Shown here in pieces: positions 34,259 to 42,469 of a stretch of DNA of 62,284 nt. Below the pieces are notes generated by a model. It made no database searches. It was given only the letters and a program-made list of their open reading frames with translations, and was not told the origin of the DNA. The position numbers were made by a program, and so were the translations under genes. The stretch spans positions 1 through 62,284 of the forward strand of contig JBHJGV010000022.1 of NCBI GenBank assembly GCA_050331455.1. The letters are read 5' to 3'. The stretch comes from CAYUYV01 sp050331455. GTDB lineage: Bacteria > Pseudomonadota > Alphaproteobacteria > JAJFIK01. Positions within the stretch are counted from its first letter, which is position 1. Every line of letters begins with the position of its first letter.

Positions 34259-34987
34259 ATGAAACGGGTTGCCGTCGTCACCGGTGGGACGAGAGGGATC
34301 GGCCGCGCCATCGTCGCCACGCTGTCCGAAGCGGGCTACACGGTCGCCGCCACCTATCACGGAAACGACCAGGCCGCGCAGGAATGCGCCGACGCCCTCG
34401 GGGTCAAAGTCTTCAAATGGGACGTGGCGGACTACGAGTCCTGCCAGGCGGGCCTCGCGAAGATCGAGGAAGAGGTCGGGCCGGTCGATGTGCTGGTGAA
34501 CAATGCCGGTATCACCCGCGATACCATGATCCACAAAATGGATCCGGACATGTGGAGCGCGGTGATCCACACCAATCTCGATTCGATTTTCAACATGTGC
34601 CGCATCGTGGTGCCGGGCATGCGTGAGCGCGGCTATGGTCGGATCGTCAATATCTCGTCCATCAACGGCCAGAAGGGCCAGATGGGCCAGACCAATTACT
34701 CGGCGGCCAAGGCCGGCGTCATCGGCTTCACCAAGGCACTGGCCCAGGAAACCGCCCGCAAGGGCATCACGGTGAACTGCATCTGTCCCGGCTATATCGA
34801 CACGGACATGGTGGCGGCCGTGCCCCAGGCGGCGATGGATCAGATCATTGCCAGCATTCCCGTGGGCCGGTTGGGTAAGGCCGAGGAAATCGCCCATTGC
34901 GTGATGTTCCTCGCCGATGAGCGGGCCGGCTTCGTGACCGGGTCCGTGGTGACGGCCAATGGCGGCCAGTACATCGCAAACGGCTGA
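34259..34987 (+). CDS. phaB: Acetoacetyl-CoA reductase
   Basis: 242-residue SDR reductase that makes (R)-3-hydroxybutyryl-CoA, the monomer for polyhydroxybutyrate. Classical motifs are complete: GGTRGIGRAI, NNAG near residue 82, Ser in NISSINGQKGQ and Tyr-x3-Lys in YSAAKAG. The GTNITRDTMIHKM-like segment (ITRDTMIHKMDPDMW) and the KVFKWDVADYESCQ block are characteristic of the PhaB branch. GAGGGAAGGGAAC precedes ATG 34259. phaR is divergent upstream. No phaA or phaC is nearby, so the rest of the pathway lies elsewhere. A strong terminator follows. Confidence 0.93.
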   Translation: MKRVAVVTGGTRGIGRAIVATLSEAGYTVAATYHGNDQAAQECADALGVKVFKWDVADYESCQAGLAKIEEEVGPVDVLVNNAGITRDTMIHKMDPDMWSAVIHTNLDSIFNMCRIVVPGMRERGYGRIVNISSINGQKGQMGQTNYSAAKAGVIGFTKALAQETARKGITVNCICPGYIDTDMVAAVPQAAMDQIIASIPVGRLGKAEEIAHCVMFLADERAGFVTGSVVTANGGQYIANG

Positions 34988-35512
34988 GGGCTTCGTCCGA
35001 CGCCCATCGTCCAGAGCCCCGGGTCCGAGCGGTCCGGGGCTTTTTCATGAGCAGCCAGTTCATGAGCAGCCAGTGCTTCGTGACGGACATTCGCACCGCC
35101 CGGTGCCGGCAGTGGCACCCGCAATTCTCTCAAAAGCGTTGGAAACATTACCGGACTGCCATGGGGGCGCCGCAATGGCGACGTGATGTGTCACATGGGC
35201 GACACACTCTCGCTCAAAACCGCGGGCATTCATTCAGCAATCATTCAGGGCGCTTTATCGAGCCACGGCGTTCGTCCAAATTCGGGACAAGCTTTGACGC
35301 GCGGCCCGCGCCGATCCGACCCTGGCGGTTCGCCGTCAACCCACCGTGAAGGCACCCGGTGGCACGGTGCCAGAGCGGGGCGGTCCGGATTGGGGGGGGC
35401 CATCGGTTTTCGTCTCTCGGTTTTCGGCTATCGGTATTCAATGGTCAAAAGCCCCTCCTGCCGTTGCTTCGGTGGCCGGTTGAGACGGGGTGATTGAGTT
35501 TAGGGAGCGACA
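34988..35512. other. 525-bp gap after phaB
   Basis: Holds the phaB terminator at its left end, a 15-bp direct repeat (TTCATGAGCAGCCAG twice, 35044-35073), then a GC-rich stretch with no credible gene, and the GGGAGCGACA site of the next gene at its right end. Confidence 0.5.
35015..35045 (+). terminator. Rho-independent terminator of phaB
   Basis: Stem AGCCCCGG (35015-35022) / CCGGGGCT (35034-35041) with an 11-nt loop, directly followed by a T-run (TTTTT). It begins 28 nt after the phaB stop. A textbook intrinsic terminator. Confidence 0.9.
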
Positions 35513-36310
35513 ATGGTTCGGACAGCGATGACACGGACGACTGCGACACGCACGCGTTATGGTTTGACCGATCTTCTCTCCGGCCTCGTCCTGGGGTGCC
35601 TGGCTCTGCTGACCCTGAACGCCCCGGCTGCTGCACAAATGACCGGCGACGCCAACGCCGACCGGCGCCGGTCCTATTATGTCACCGGCGATGGCGCCAT
35701 CGGTCTCGTCCTGGACCGGACCGGGCCGCGCACAGTGCTGCGGTTCGAAAATTCCGATCGCGCGGTGGTCCTGCGGTCCCAGCCTGCGGGCCGGGGCGAT
35801 TTGCTCATGCGGAACGAGCGGGGTGACGTGGTCCTGCGCCTAACATCCTTCGGACCAGCCACCTACTTCCCGAATGGCGATCTGCGCGGCGTGCCCGTCT
35901 CGCGCACCAGCCGGTACCAACAACACCCTGATCGCCGCGGCGCCCCCGCATCGCAAAAGGACGTGGCGGCTCTCGAAGTGGATGCCAAACGCCATGCGGC
36001 CCAGGCCAGCATCGCCCTTGGCGGATCAGTGATTTTCGACGGCGATTGGACGGCCCTGCCGAAAACCGGTACCGAGACCCTCGCGGAAGCCATCGCCAAT
36101 GTGGGCAACGCCCTCGACAATCTCGCCAAGGAACCCGACCTCAGCGACACGCTGGCCGATCGCTTGAACCGGGTGCGCTTCGAAGAAAAAACATTGCCGG
36201 GCCTTCGGCGCGATGGCGGCACACTCTATGTGGATATCGCCGATGCCCCGGGTCTGGATGGTCGGCCATCCTCCGCCTCAATCATGTCGTTCCTGCGCGA
36301 CACCCATTGA
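35513..36310 (+). CDS. Exported DUF4908-like protein
   Basis: 265 residues with a signal peptide (basic N-terminus to about residue 20, hydrophobic 20-36, cleavage near AAA-Q at 39-42). The mature part contains LVLDRTGPRTVLRFEN and GRGDLLMRNERGDVVLRLTSFGPATYFP, which match my memory of the DUF4908 family, of unknown function and known from caulobacter-like alphaproteobacteria. The second half (about 145-225) is helical and ends GLDGRPSSASIMSFLRDTH. GGGAGCGACA is just before ATG. A 17-bp repeat lies right after the stop. It is probably periplasmic. Confidence 0.7.
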   Translation: MVRTAMTRTTATRTRYGLTDLLSGLVLGCLALLTLNAPAAAQMTGDANADRRRSYYVTGDGAIGLVLDRTGPRTVLRFENSDRAVVLRSQPAGRGDLLMRNERGDVVLRLTSFGPATYFPNGDLRGVPVSRTSRYQQHPDRRGAPASQKDVAALEVDAKRHAAQASIALGGSVIFDGDWTALPKTGTETLAEAIANVGNALDNLAKEPDLSDTLADRLNRVRFEEKTLPGLRRDGGTLYVDIADAPGLDGRPSSASIMSFLRDTH

Positions 36311-36311
36311 T

Positions 36312-36379
36312 CGCTGAGGCGAGGCGACCGCTGAAGCCAAGCGACCGCTGAGGCCAGGCGACCGCTGAGGCGAGGCGTC
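36312..36379. repeat. 17-bp tandem repeat, four copies
   Basis: CGCTGAGGCGAGGCGAC at 36312, then three variants of the same 17 bp at 36329, 36346 and 36363. It begins one base after the stop of the DUF4908-like gene and lies before the convergent cupin gene. No promoter function is implied by its place between gene ends. Confidence 0.85.
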
Positions 36380-36423
36380 TCTCGGAAGCGTGCTGACTCC
36401 GGGTCAATCATGACCCCGACCCG

Positions 36424-36900
36424 TTAGGCCGGTCCGCCCGGCGCCCAGCCATCCGGTGCCAACTCGAACCCTGAAAACAGAAATCCCGGTGCGACCGTAC
36501 AGCCCACCAGCGTGTAAGCGCCCAGGCTGCGCGCGCTTTGCCATGCCCCGGCGGGCACCACCGCTTGCGGGCGATGGCCCGCGACGAGATCGGGACTGAC
36601 GGTCACCCAGTCCGGCGCCGCGTCGTCCCGGTCGGCGATGCCCAGGGCCAGAGGCGCGCCCGCATACCAGTGCCACATCTCGGCGGCATCGACCCTGTGC
36701 CAGTGGGATCGCTCCTGCGCTCTCAGGAGAAAATAAATGGCCGTGGAGGCCGCCCGCACCCCGACGCCCACACCGTCGCGGAAGGTCTCGCGGTAATGTC
36801 CGCCTTCCGGATGGGGCTCCAGGCCCAGGATCCGAATAATCTCTTCGGCCGAAAGGGCATCGCCCGCAGGTCCCAGGGTTACGGCGGGTGGCTGGCTCAT
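36424..36900 (-). CDS. Cupin-fold DUF985-family protein
   Basis: 158 residues from ATG 36900. The N-terminal EEIIRILGLEPHPEGGHYRET, then TAIYFLL, HWHRVDAAEMWHWYAGAPL and VPAGAWQSARS are the characteristic blocks of DUF985 cupins (YML079-like fold). The histidine set includes HWH and the Glu of AEMWHW, so a metal or sugar-like ligand is possible; function unknown. The open frame extends about 55 codons upstream with no family match, so the later ATG was selected. It is convergent with the DUF4908-like gene and divergent from the protease gene. Confidence 0.85.
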   Translation of the reverse strand: MSQPPAVTLGPAGDALSAEEIIRILGLEPHPEGGHYRETFRDGVGVGVRAASTAIYFLLRAQERSHWHRVDAAEMWHWYAGAPLALGIADRDDAAPDWVTVSPDLVAGHRPQAVVPAGAWQSARSLGAYTLVGCTVAPGFLFSGFELAPDGWAPGGPA

Positions 36901-37056
36901 GGATCTCGCGCTCCGGCTGCAACGCCCGGTCAGCGTCTTGTCTTCCCGAACGGGCCTTCGTAAGTGACAGGTCTTTGAAACAGCATTGTGCCGGTTTGCC
37001 CAGTCTTGGCGGATGATTTCCTTGGGGCGGCCTAGCGTGAACAGGGGAGGACGGTG

Positions 37057-38091
37057 ATGGGCCAATGGTCATTTCTGGGGCGGTTCCTCGGCCGGGACAG
37101 CGAGACGACAGGGGATGGCGGGCGCGACGGGCGCGATGACATGGCCGTCCTCTCCGGACCCCGGGCCGAGGACGCCGATCTGCTGGATGCCTATTCGCGC
37201 ACGGTGATCGATGTGGTCAGCCGCATGGCGCCCGCCGTTGTCAGTATCCAGCGGACCCGGCGCGGCCGGCCCATGGGCCAGGGCTCCGGGATCATCATCG
37301 AGCCCGACGGGCTGGTGCTGACCAACCACCATGTCGCTGCCGGCGAGGGGGAAATCAGCGTCGGGCTGACGGACGGGCGGGACGCGCCGGGCCTGCTGCT
37401 GGGCGGCGATGCGGACACGGATCTTGCCATCGTCAAAACGGATATGGGCCGTCTGCCCACGGCCACCCTGGGCGACTCCGACGCCCTTTATGTGGGACAA
37501 GTCGCCATTGCCATCGGTAATCCCCTGGGTTTTGAAGCGACCGTCACCGCCGGCGTGGTCTCGGCCCTGCGTCGCACCTTGCGCTCTACCACCGGGCGGA
37601 TGATCGAGGACATCATCCAGACCGATGCGGCCCTCAATCCGGGCAACAGCGGCGGCGCCCTCCTCGATTCCACGGGCCGTCTGATCGGTATCAACACGGC
37701 CATCATTGCCGGCGCCCAGGGCATCTGTTTCGCCGTGCCCGTCAACACCGCGAAATGGGTCGTCCCTGAACTGAAGAGTCACGGGCGGGTTGTCCGTGGG
37801 CGGATCGGCCTGATCGGCCAGACCCTGAAGCTGCCGCCCATGCTGGCCCAGCGGATGGGCCTGTCGGCCAATTCCACCGTGCGTGTGGTCGGGGTGGTGC
37901 CCGGCGGTCCCTGCGAGACGGCGGGCATTCGCGAGGGGGACCTGATCCTGGCCATCGACGGCAAGGGCGTGCAGACGGTGGACGACATCCACCGCATTCT
38001 GGTCGGCGACACCATCGGGCGGATGCTGGAAGTGGAACTGCTGCGGGGTGAGTCCCGGCTCGTCCGGCGCATCCGGCCCGATATGGCCTGA
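37057..38091 (+). CDS. HtrA/DegP-like S1C serine protease without signal peptide
   Basis: 344-residue trypsin-fold protease. The catalytic triad can be read as His92 (TNHHVA), Asp122 (DADTDLAIV) and Ser198 (NPGNSGGALL). A C-terminal PDZ domain (about 250-340; VVGVVPGGPCETAGIREGDLI) binds target C-termini. No signal peptide or transmembrane segment appears at the N-terminus (MGQWSFLGRFLGRDSE), so it may act in the cytoplasm, unlike the usual periplasmic DegP/DegQ. ATG 37057 is favoured over the adjacent GTG 37054 because AGGGGAGG ends six nt before it. It sits divergent from the cupin gene and converges with gloB. Confidence 0.92.
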   Translation: MGQWSFLGRFLGRDSETTGDGGRDGRDDMAVLSGPRAEDADLLDAYSRTVIDVVSRMAPAVVSIQRTRRGRPMGQGSGIIIEPDGLVLTNHHVAAGEGEISVGLTDGRDAPGLLLGGDADTDLAIVKTDMGRLPTATLGDSDALYVGQVAIAIGNPLGFEATVTAGVVSALRRTLRSTTGRMIEDIIQTDAALNPGNSGGALLDSTGRLIGINTAIIAGAQGICFAVPVNTAKWVVPELKSHGRVVRGRIGLIGQTLKLPPMLAQRMGLSANSTVRVVGVVPGGPCETAGIREGDLILAIDGKGVQTVDDIHRILVGDTIGRMLEVELLRGESRLVRRIRPDMA

Positions 38092-38104
38092 GGCGGAGGA
38101 CCCG

Positions 38105-38860
38105 TCAGGCGGTATCCTTGCGCCGGCGGACCTCGGCGAAGACTTCCCAGTCGGCGGCATCGGCGAGCCCCAGGCGGGCCCGGAGAACCGGATCGCCCGC
38201 GCGCAGAAAGGGGCTTGTCGCCTTTTCCAGGCCGATCGTCGTCGGGATGGTCGGCTCGCCGCGGGCCCGGGCGGCATCGATCTCGCCGGCGCGAGAGGCC
38301 AGCGCCGTATTGTCCGGGTCGAGCGCGGTGCAAAACCGGGCATTGGACTGGGTGTATTCGTGACCGCAATAGACCCGTGTGTCGTCGGGCAGGGCCATCA
38401 GGCGGCTCAGGCTCGTCCACATCTGTTCCGCGGAGCCCTCGAACAGGCGGCCGCAGCCTAGGGCGAACAAGGTGTCGCCGACGAAAACGGCTTTTGAGGC
38501 TGGAAAATGGAACGAGATATGGCCGCTGGTGTGGGCCGGCGTATCGATGACCTCGGCCGTCTCGGGACCGAAGGCATAGGCGTCGCCGCCGGCCAGCATG
38601 ACGTCGAGGCCGTTGATTTTGGCCGCTTCCGCCTTGGGGCCGACCACCACCGGGTCGAATCGCTCCTTCAGGGCGCCGATGCCGCCCACATGGTCCGCAT
38701 GGTAGTGGGTGATGAAAATGTGGCTGAGGGCGAGGCCGCGGCGCTCCAGGGTGTCGAGCACGGGACCGGCCTCGCCGGGATCGACCACGCCGACCGCGTC
38801 GCCGGCCTGGAGCAGATAGGCGTAATTGTCGGTGAAGCAGGGCACGAGGGCGATGTCCAT
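38105..38860 (-). CDS. gloB: Hydroxyacylglutathione hydrolase (glyoxalase II)
   Basis: 251-residue metallo-beta-lactamase-fold thioesterase that splits S-D-lactoylglutathione into lactate and glutathione in methylglyoxal detoxification. Metal-binding motif THYHADH (residues 51-57), the second His in TPAHTSGHI, Asp in FVGDTLFALGCGRLFEG and His in CGHEYT. The C-terminal glutathione-binding tail is present. It is divergent from a methyltransferase gene (39472, +), a frequent arrangement in alphaproteobacteria, with DUF2237 between. It has a convergent neighbour (the protease gene) 13 nt away. Confidence 0.96.
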   Translation of the reverse strand: MDIALVPCFTDNYAYLLQAGDAVGVVDPGEAGPVLDTLERRGLALSHIFITHYHADHVGGIGALKERFDPVVVGPKAEAAKINGLDVMLAGGDAYAFGPETAEVIDTPAHTSGHISFHFPASKAVFVGDTLFALGCGRLFEGSAEQMWTSLSRLMALPDDTRVYCGHEYTQSNARFCTALDPDNTALASRAGEIDAARARGEPTIPTTIGLEKATSPFLRAGDPVLRARLGLADAADWEVFAEVRRRKDTA

Positions 38861-38907
38861 GGGAGCGCCTTTTCAAAAATCGCGAAAATGAGGGGGGACG
38901 GGCCGGC

Positions 38908-39300
38908 TCAGGACAGGTCGATGGCCAGGGCCTTCAGGTCGTCGAGACTGACGATACCAAGCGCGCCCGCATGGGTCGATCTCAGGACCACCCGCGGCGC
39001 GGCGCCGGCGTCCAGGGCCTCCTGCCAGCGCCCGGCGCACAGGCACCACCGGTCGCCGGGCTTCAGGCCTGGAAATCCGAAGGCCGGCACAGGCGTCGAC
39101 AAGTCGTTGCCGCGCGCCTTGGTGAAGGCAAGAAAGGCCTCGTCGACCTGGGCACACACCACATGCAGGCCGCGGTCTTCCGGGCCTGTGTCGCACCGTC
39201 CGGTTCGGTAGAACCCGGTCATGGGGCTCAGGCAACAGGTCTGGAGCGGCTGGCCCAAGACGTTTTGCGCTGTGGGATCGGAAGCGGCGCCGGAACACAT
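38908..39300 (-). CDS. DUF2237-family protein
   Basis: 130 residues. Blocks NVLGQPLQTC, SPMTGFYRTGRC, THVVC-like HVVCAQVDEAFLAF, and GLKPGDRWCLCAGRWQEA define the DUF2237 family, whose function is unknown. Four or more conserved cysteines suggest metal binding. ATG 39300 has GAGGAG about 6 nt upstream; a second ATG two codons earlier sits directly on that site and is less likely. It ends 47 nt before the gloB start, on the same strand. Confidence 0.9.
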   Translation of the reverse strand: MCSGAASDPTAQNVLGQPLQTCCLSPMTGFYRTGRCDTGPEDRGLHVVCAQVDEAFLAFTKARGNDLSTPVPAFGFPGLKPGDRWCLCAGRWQEALDAGAAPRVVLRSTHAGALGIVSLDDLKALAIDLS

Positions 39301-39471
39301 GGGCATCTCCTCTGGGTTGAGCGGTGGGACACGGTGCGGGCTGCAACCGGTGCGGACGGTTGCGCCGCCGGACGGTGGTGGGCAAGGTCTCGGGTTGTGG
39401 ACCACCGGTGCGACGGCTTTCGCGGCCCGAACACCGGCTCTGACCCTTATCACGAGTAAGAATGCGCGCCC

Positions 39472-40278
39472 ATGTGGATGGATGTTCGGCAGCTGCGGGA
39501 TTTTTACGCGAGCCCCCTGGGGCAAACGGCGCGACGGCTGGTGCGACGGCGCATCCGGACGATCTGGCCCCATGCCGATGGGCTCGATGTTCTGGGGCTT
39601 GGCTATGCCACACCCTATCTGCGCCCTTACAAGGACAGTGCGCGCCGGGTGATCGGCTTCATGCCGGCCGGGCAGGGCGTGGTGCGCTGGCCGGCCCATG
39701 AGCCCTCTCACACCAGTCTGGTGGACGAGCACACATTGCCCTTGCCCGACGGCTGCATGGACCGGGTGCTCGTCGTCCATGGCATCGAAAACGCCGCCGC
39801 CGTCGCGCCCATGATGCGCGAGATCTGGCGCGTCATGGCGCCAGAGGGGCGGCTTTTGCTGGTGGTGCCGAACCGCCACGGCGTGTGGGCCCGCTTCGAC
39901 ACGACGCCCTTCGGACACGGACGCCCTTTTAACACGGGCCAGATCGAGCGGTTCCTCGACGAATCCCTGTTCTCCACGGAGCATGTGGACGGGGCGCTCT
40001 ATCCGCCGCCCTTTGCCTACAAGCTCTGGGTGAACACGCCGGGGACCTGGGAGGACGCGGGGCACCGGTTCTGGCGCGCCTTCGGCGGTGTGCTGATCGT
40101 CGAGGCGTCCAAACGGGTCGCCGCCCTGCGCCCCTTGCGCCAGAAAGTCTCCGTCCTCGCCCCCGTGAAACAACTCGCCGGCGCCGGCCGCCGCTGGCGC
40201 CCCGTCGGCCCAACCCCAGGCGCGGCCCGGGATGTTTCGGGGTCCGGGAATGGCTGGCAGGACACCATGACGGGCTGA
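39472..40278 (+). CDS. SAM-dependent methyltransferase (type 11-like)
   Basis: 268 residues. The Rossmann-like core has DVLGLGYATPYL as motif I (unusually with Tyr-Ala rather than Gly-x-Gly), DRVLVVHGIEN and REIWRVMAPEGRLLLVVPNR as later motifs. This fits the methyltransferase typically found divergent from gloB in alphaproteobacteria, often annotated as a type 11 methyltransferase. Substrate unknown. The motif-I variation weakens confidence in SAM binding. It converges with metX (40355, -), leaving a 76-bp gap with a GACAG/CTGTC hairpin. Confidence 0.8.
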   Translation: MWMDVRQLRDFYASPLGQTARRLVRRRIRTIWPHADGLDVLGLGYATPYLRPYKDSARRVIGFMPAGQGVVRWPAHEPSHTSLVDEHTLPLPDGCMDRVLVVHGIENAAAVAPMMREIWRVMAPEGRLLLVVPNRHGVWARFDTTPFGHGRPFNTGQIERFLDESLFSTEHVDGALYPPPFAYKLWVNTPGTWEDAGHRFWRAFGGVLIVEASKRVAALRPLRQKVSVLAPVKQLAGAGRRWRPVGPTPGAARDVSGSGNGWQDTMTG

Positions 40279-40354
40279 ACATGCCGTCGTCACACAATTC
40301 GCTCCTCCCGGCGCGTTGACAGTCCTGCGCTCTGTCAGCCCAGGACCGGGACAG

Positions 40355-41476
40355 TCAGGCAGACTGCCCCTCGACCTCGCTGAGGAAGTCGCGGATCACG
40401 CGGTTCATGCCGGGTTCGTCCATCAGGAAGGCGTCATGGCCCTTGTCGGAGGGGATTTCCAGATGGCGCACGGGCACGCCGGCCCGGGCCATGGCCTCCT
40501 TGACGACAAGGCTCTGGGCCGTCGGATACAGCCAGTCACTGGTGAAGGACAGCAGCAGGACCGGGGCGCGCAGGTCCGAGAACACCGCGCAAAGATCCCC
40601 GCCCGTCGAGGCGGACAGGTCGAAATAGTCCATGGCGCGGGTGATGTAGAGATAGCAATTGGCGTCGAACCGGTCGACGAAACGCTGGCCCTGATGGCGC
40701 AGATAGCTCTCGACCTGAAAATCCGCATCGAAACTGAAGGACAGGTCCACCCGGTCCTGGAGGCGGCGTCCGAATTTCTGCTCCAGCGCCGGCGCGGAGA
40801 GATAGGTGATGTGGGCGGCCATGCGCGCCACGGCGAGGCCCCGGGCCGGCTTCTTTCCAAAGCGGGCATATTGGCCCTGGAGCCAGTCGGGATCCGCCAT
40901 GATGGCCTGGCGCCCCACCTCATGGAAGGCGATGTTCTGGGGCGAGTGATTGGGTGCCGTCGCGATCGCCACGGCCGAGCGCAGCCGGTCCCCATGGCGC
41001 GCGGCCCATTCCAGGACCTGCATGCCGCCCATGGATCCGCCGAGCACGCAGACCAGCCGGTCGATCCCGAAATGATCGACGAGGCGCACCTGGGCGCGCA
41101 CCATGTCGCCGATGGTTATGACGGGAAAGCGAAGCTCCCACGAGCGGCCCGTGCCGGGCTCCAGAGAGGCCGGGCCCGTCGATCCCATGCAGCCGCCGAG
41201 GACATTGGCGCAAATGACAAAGTAACGGTCCGTGTCCACCGTCTTGCCCGGGCCCACGACGTCGTCCCACCAGCCCGGTTTGCCGCTGAGCGGGTGGCGC
41301 GATGCGATATGGTGATCCATGGTCAAGGCGTGGCAAATGAGGACGGCGTTGGAGCGCGCCGCGTTTAACTGGCCATAAGTGGCGTAGGCAATGGTGACCG
41401 GGGCGAGTTTCGCGCCATTGTCGAGTTCAAGGGGCTCATCGGGGCCCAAGGTAATGCTATCCAGTGTAACGTTCAT
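40355..41476 (-). CDS. metX: Homoserine O-acetyltransferase (MetX)
   Basis: 373-residue alpha/beta-hydrolase that activates homoserine in methionine biosynthesis. Nucleophile Ser148 in GGSMGGMQ, Asp in SFTSDWLYPT, and His in DKGHDAFLMD form the triad, and the block NVLGGCMGSTGPASLEPGTG is the family's signature. Acetyl- versus succinyl-transferase specificity is not decided by the name alone. MetW, its usual partner in alphaproteobacteria, is absent here; the neighbouring gene is a type 11-like methyltransferase on the other strand. Divergent from the chorismate mutase gene, 86 bp away. Confidence 0.93.
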   Translation of the reverse strand: MNVTLDSITLGPDEPLELDNGAKLAPVTIAYATYGQLNAARSNAVLICHALTMDHHIASRHPLSGKPGWWDDVVGPGKTVDTDRYFVICANVLGGCMGSTGPASLEPGTGRSWELRFPVITIGDMVRAQVRLVDHFGIDRLVCVLGGSMGGMQVLEWAARHGDRLRSAVAIATAPNHSPQNIAFHEVGRQAIMADPDWLQGQYARFGKKPARGLAVARMAAHITYLSAPALEQKFGRRLQDRVDLSFSFDADFQVESYLRHQGQRFVDRFDANCYLYITRAMDYFDLSASTGGDLCAVFSDLRAPVLLLSFTSDWLYPTAQSLVVKEAMARAGVPVRHLEIPSDKGHDAFLMDEPGMNRVIRDFLSEVEGQSA

Positions 41477-41562
41477 ATCGTCTGGTCCTCGAGCGGCGCG
41501 GCACCGGTGGGAAGCGCCCGGGGAAACCGGACCTTCTCCATTGTTTCTCGGGATGCCCGTCC

Positions 41563-42441
41563 ATGACCAACCCTTCGCTGGAAGATCTGCGCCAGGCCAT
41601 CGATACGATTGACGACACGATTCACGAACTGCTCCTGCGTCGCGTGGATGTGGTGGCGCCCATGGCGACGCTCAAGGCGCGCGAGCCGGGCCGGGATTTC
41701 ATGCGCCCCGCGCGGGAGGCCGACATTCTGCGCCGCCTGATCGCGCGCCACACGGGGCCCCTCCCGGTCGATGTCATGGTGGGCATCTGGCGGGAAGTGA
41801 TTTCCGCCATCCTAAGGCTCCAGGGCGCGTTTTCGGTCCATGTGTTTGCCACCCTCGATCCCGATCACGGACCCGATCTCGCGATCTGGGATCTGGCACG
41901 CGCCTATTTCGGTATCGCCACGCCCATGACCGTGCAGGCCAGTACCCAGAAACTCATCCGGGCCGTCGCCGAAACGCCGGGTGCCCTCGGCGTCGTTCCG
42001 CCCGCGGCGGGCAGCGACAGCGAGCCGGCCTGGTGGCAGGGTCTTTTATCGGAGGACCATGCCCGCCCGCACATTATCGCGCGGATTCCCTTCATCACGG
42101 GTGAGGGGGTCGCGGTTGCCTTTCCGCCGGCCTATGTGCTCGGTTGCGTGGAGCCCGCCGAGACGGGGGACGACACAACGGTCATCGCCCTGATCGCCGA
42201 ACCGTCGGTCAGCCGGGCCCGCATTCTGGCCGGGCTCGAGGCGGGCCAGAGTCCCGTGCGCGTTCTCGCCACCCGGGACGAGGCGGGACCGTCGCCCTTG
42301 CGCCATTATCTTTGTGAAATCGACGGCTTCCATTACGGGGCGGACGAGGCGCTCGCCGGCCGCATTCAGGTGCCTGGTATCGTGCAGGCCGCGGCTCTGG
42401 GGGCCTATGCCCGGCCTGCGGAAATCAAGAAAGCCCCTTAA
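41563..42441 (+). CDS. AroQ-type chorismate mutase with C-terminal prephenate dehydratase-like region
   Basis: 292 residues. The first ~85 residues are an AroQ-type chorismate mutase (LEDLRQAIDTIDDTIHELLLRR, then VAPMATLKAREPG and MRPAREADILRRLI), all alpha-helical. The rest (about 95-290) resembles a degenerate, prephenate dehydratase/ACT-like C-terminal part with FATLDPDHGP and FGIATPM, without the typical TRF and ESRP motifs I look for. It likely produces prephenate for tyrosine/phenylalanine. It is 28 nt ahead of hisC, so the pair is one transcript. Confidence 0.85.
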   Translation: MTNPSLEDLRQAIDTIDDTIHELLLRRVDVVAPMATLKAREPGRDFMRPAREADILRRLIARHTGPLPVDVMVGIWREVISAILRLQGAFSVHVFATLDPDHGPDLAIWDLARAYFGIATPMTVQASTQKLIRAVAETPGALGVVPPAAGSDSEPAWWQGLLSEDHARPHIIARIPFITGEGVAVAFPPAYVLGCVEPAETGDDTTVIALIAEPSVSRARILAGLEAGQSPVRVLATRDEAGPSPLRHYLCEIDGFHYGADEALAGRIQVPGIVQAAALGAYARPAEIKKAP

Positions 42442-42469
42442 TCCAGACGTGCCCCATTGGAGTGTCCCC

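Noticed and set aside
41477..41562. SAM-II or other SAM riboswitch in the metX leader
   Set aside because: The 86-bp leader is short and I could not match a SAM-II-type core or any known pairing pattern to it. Only a covariance search could settle this.
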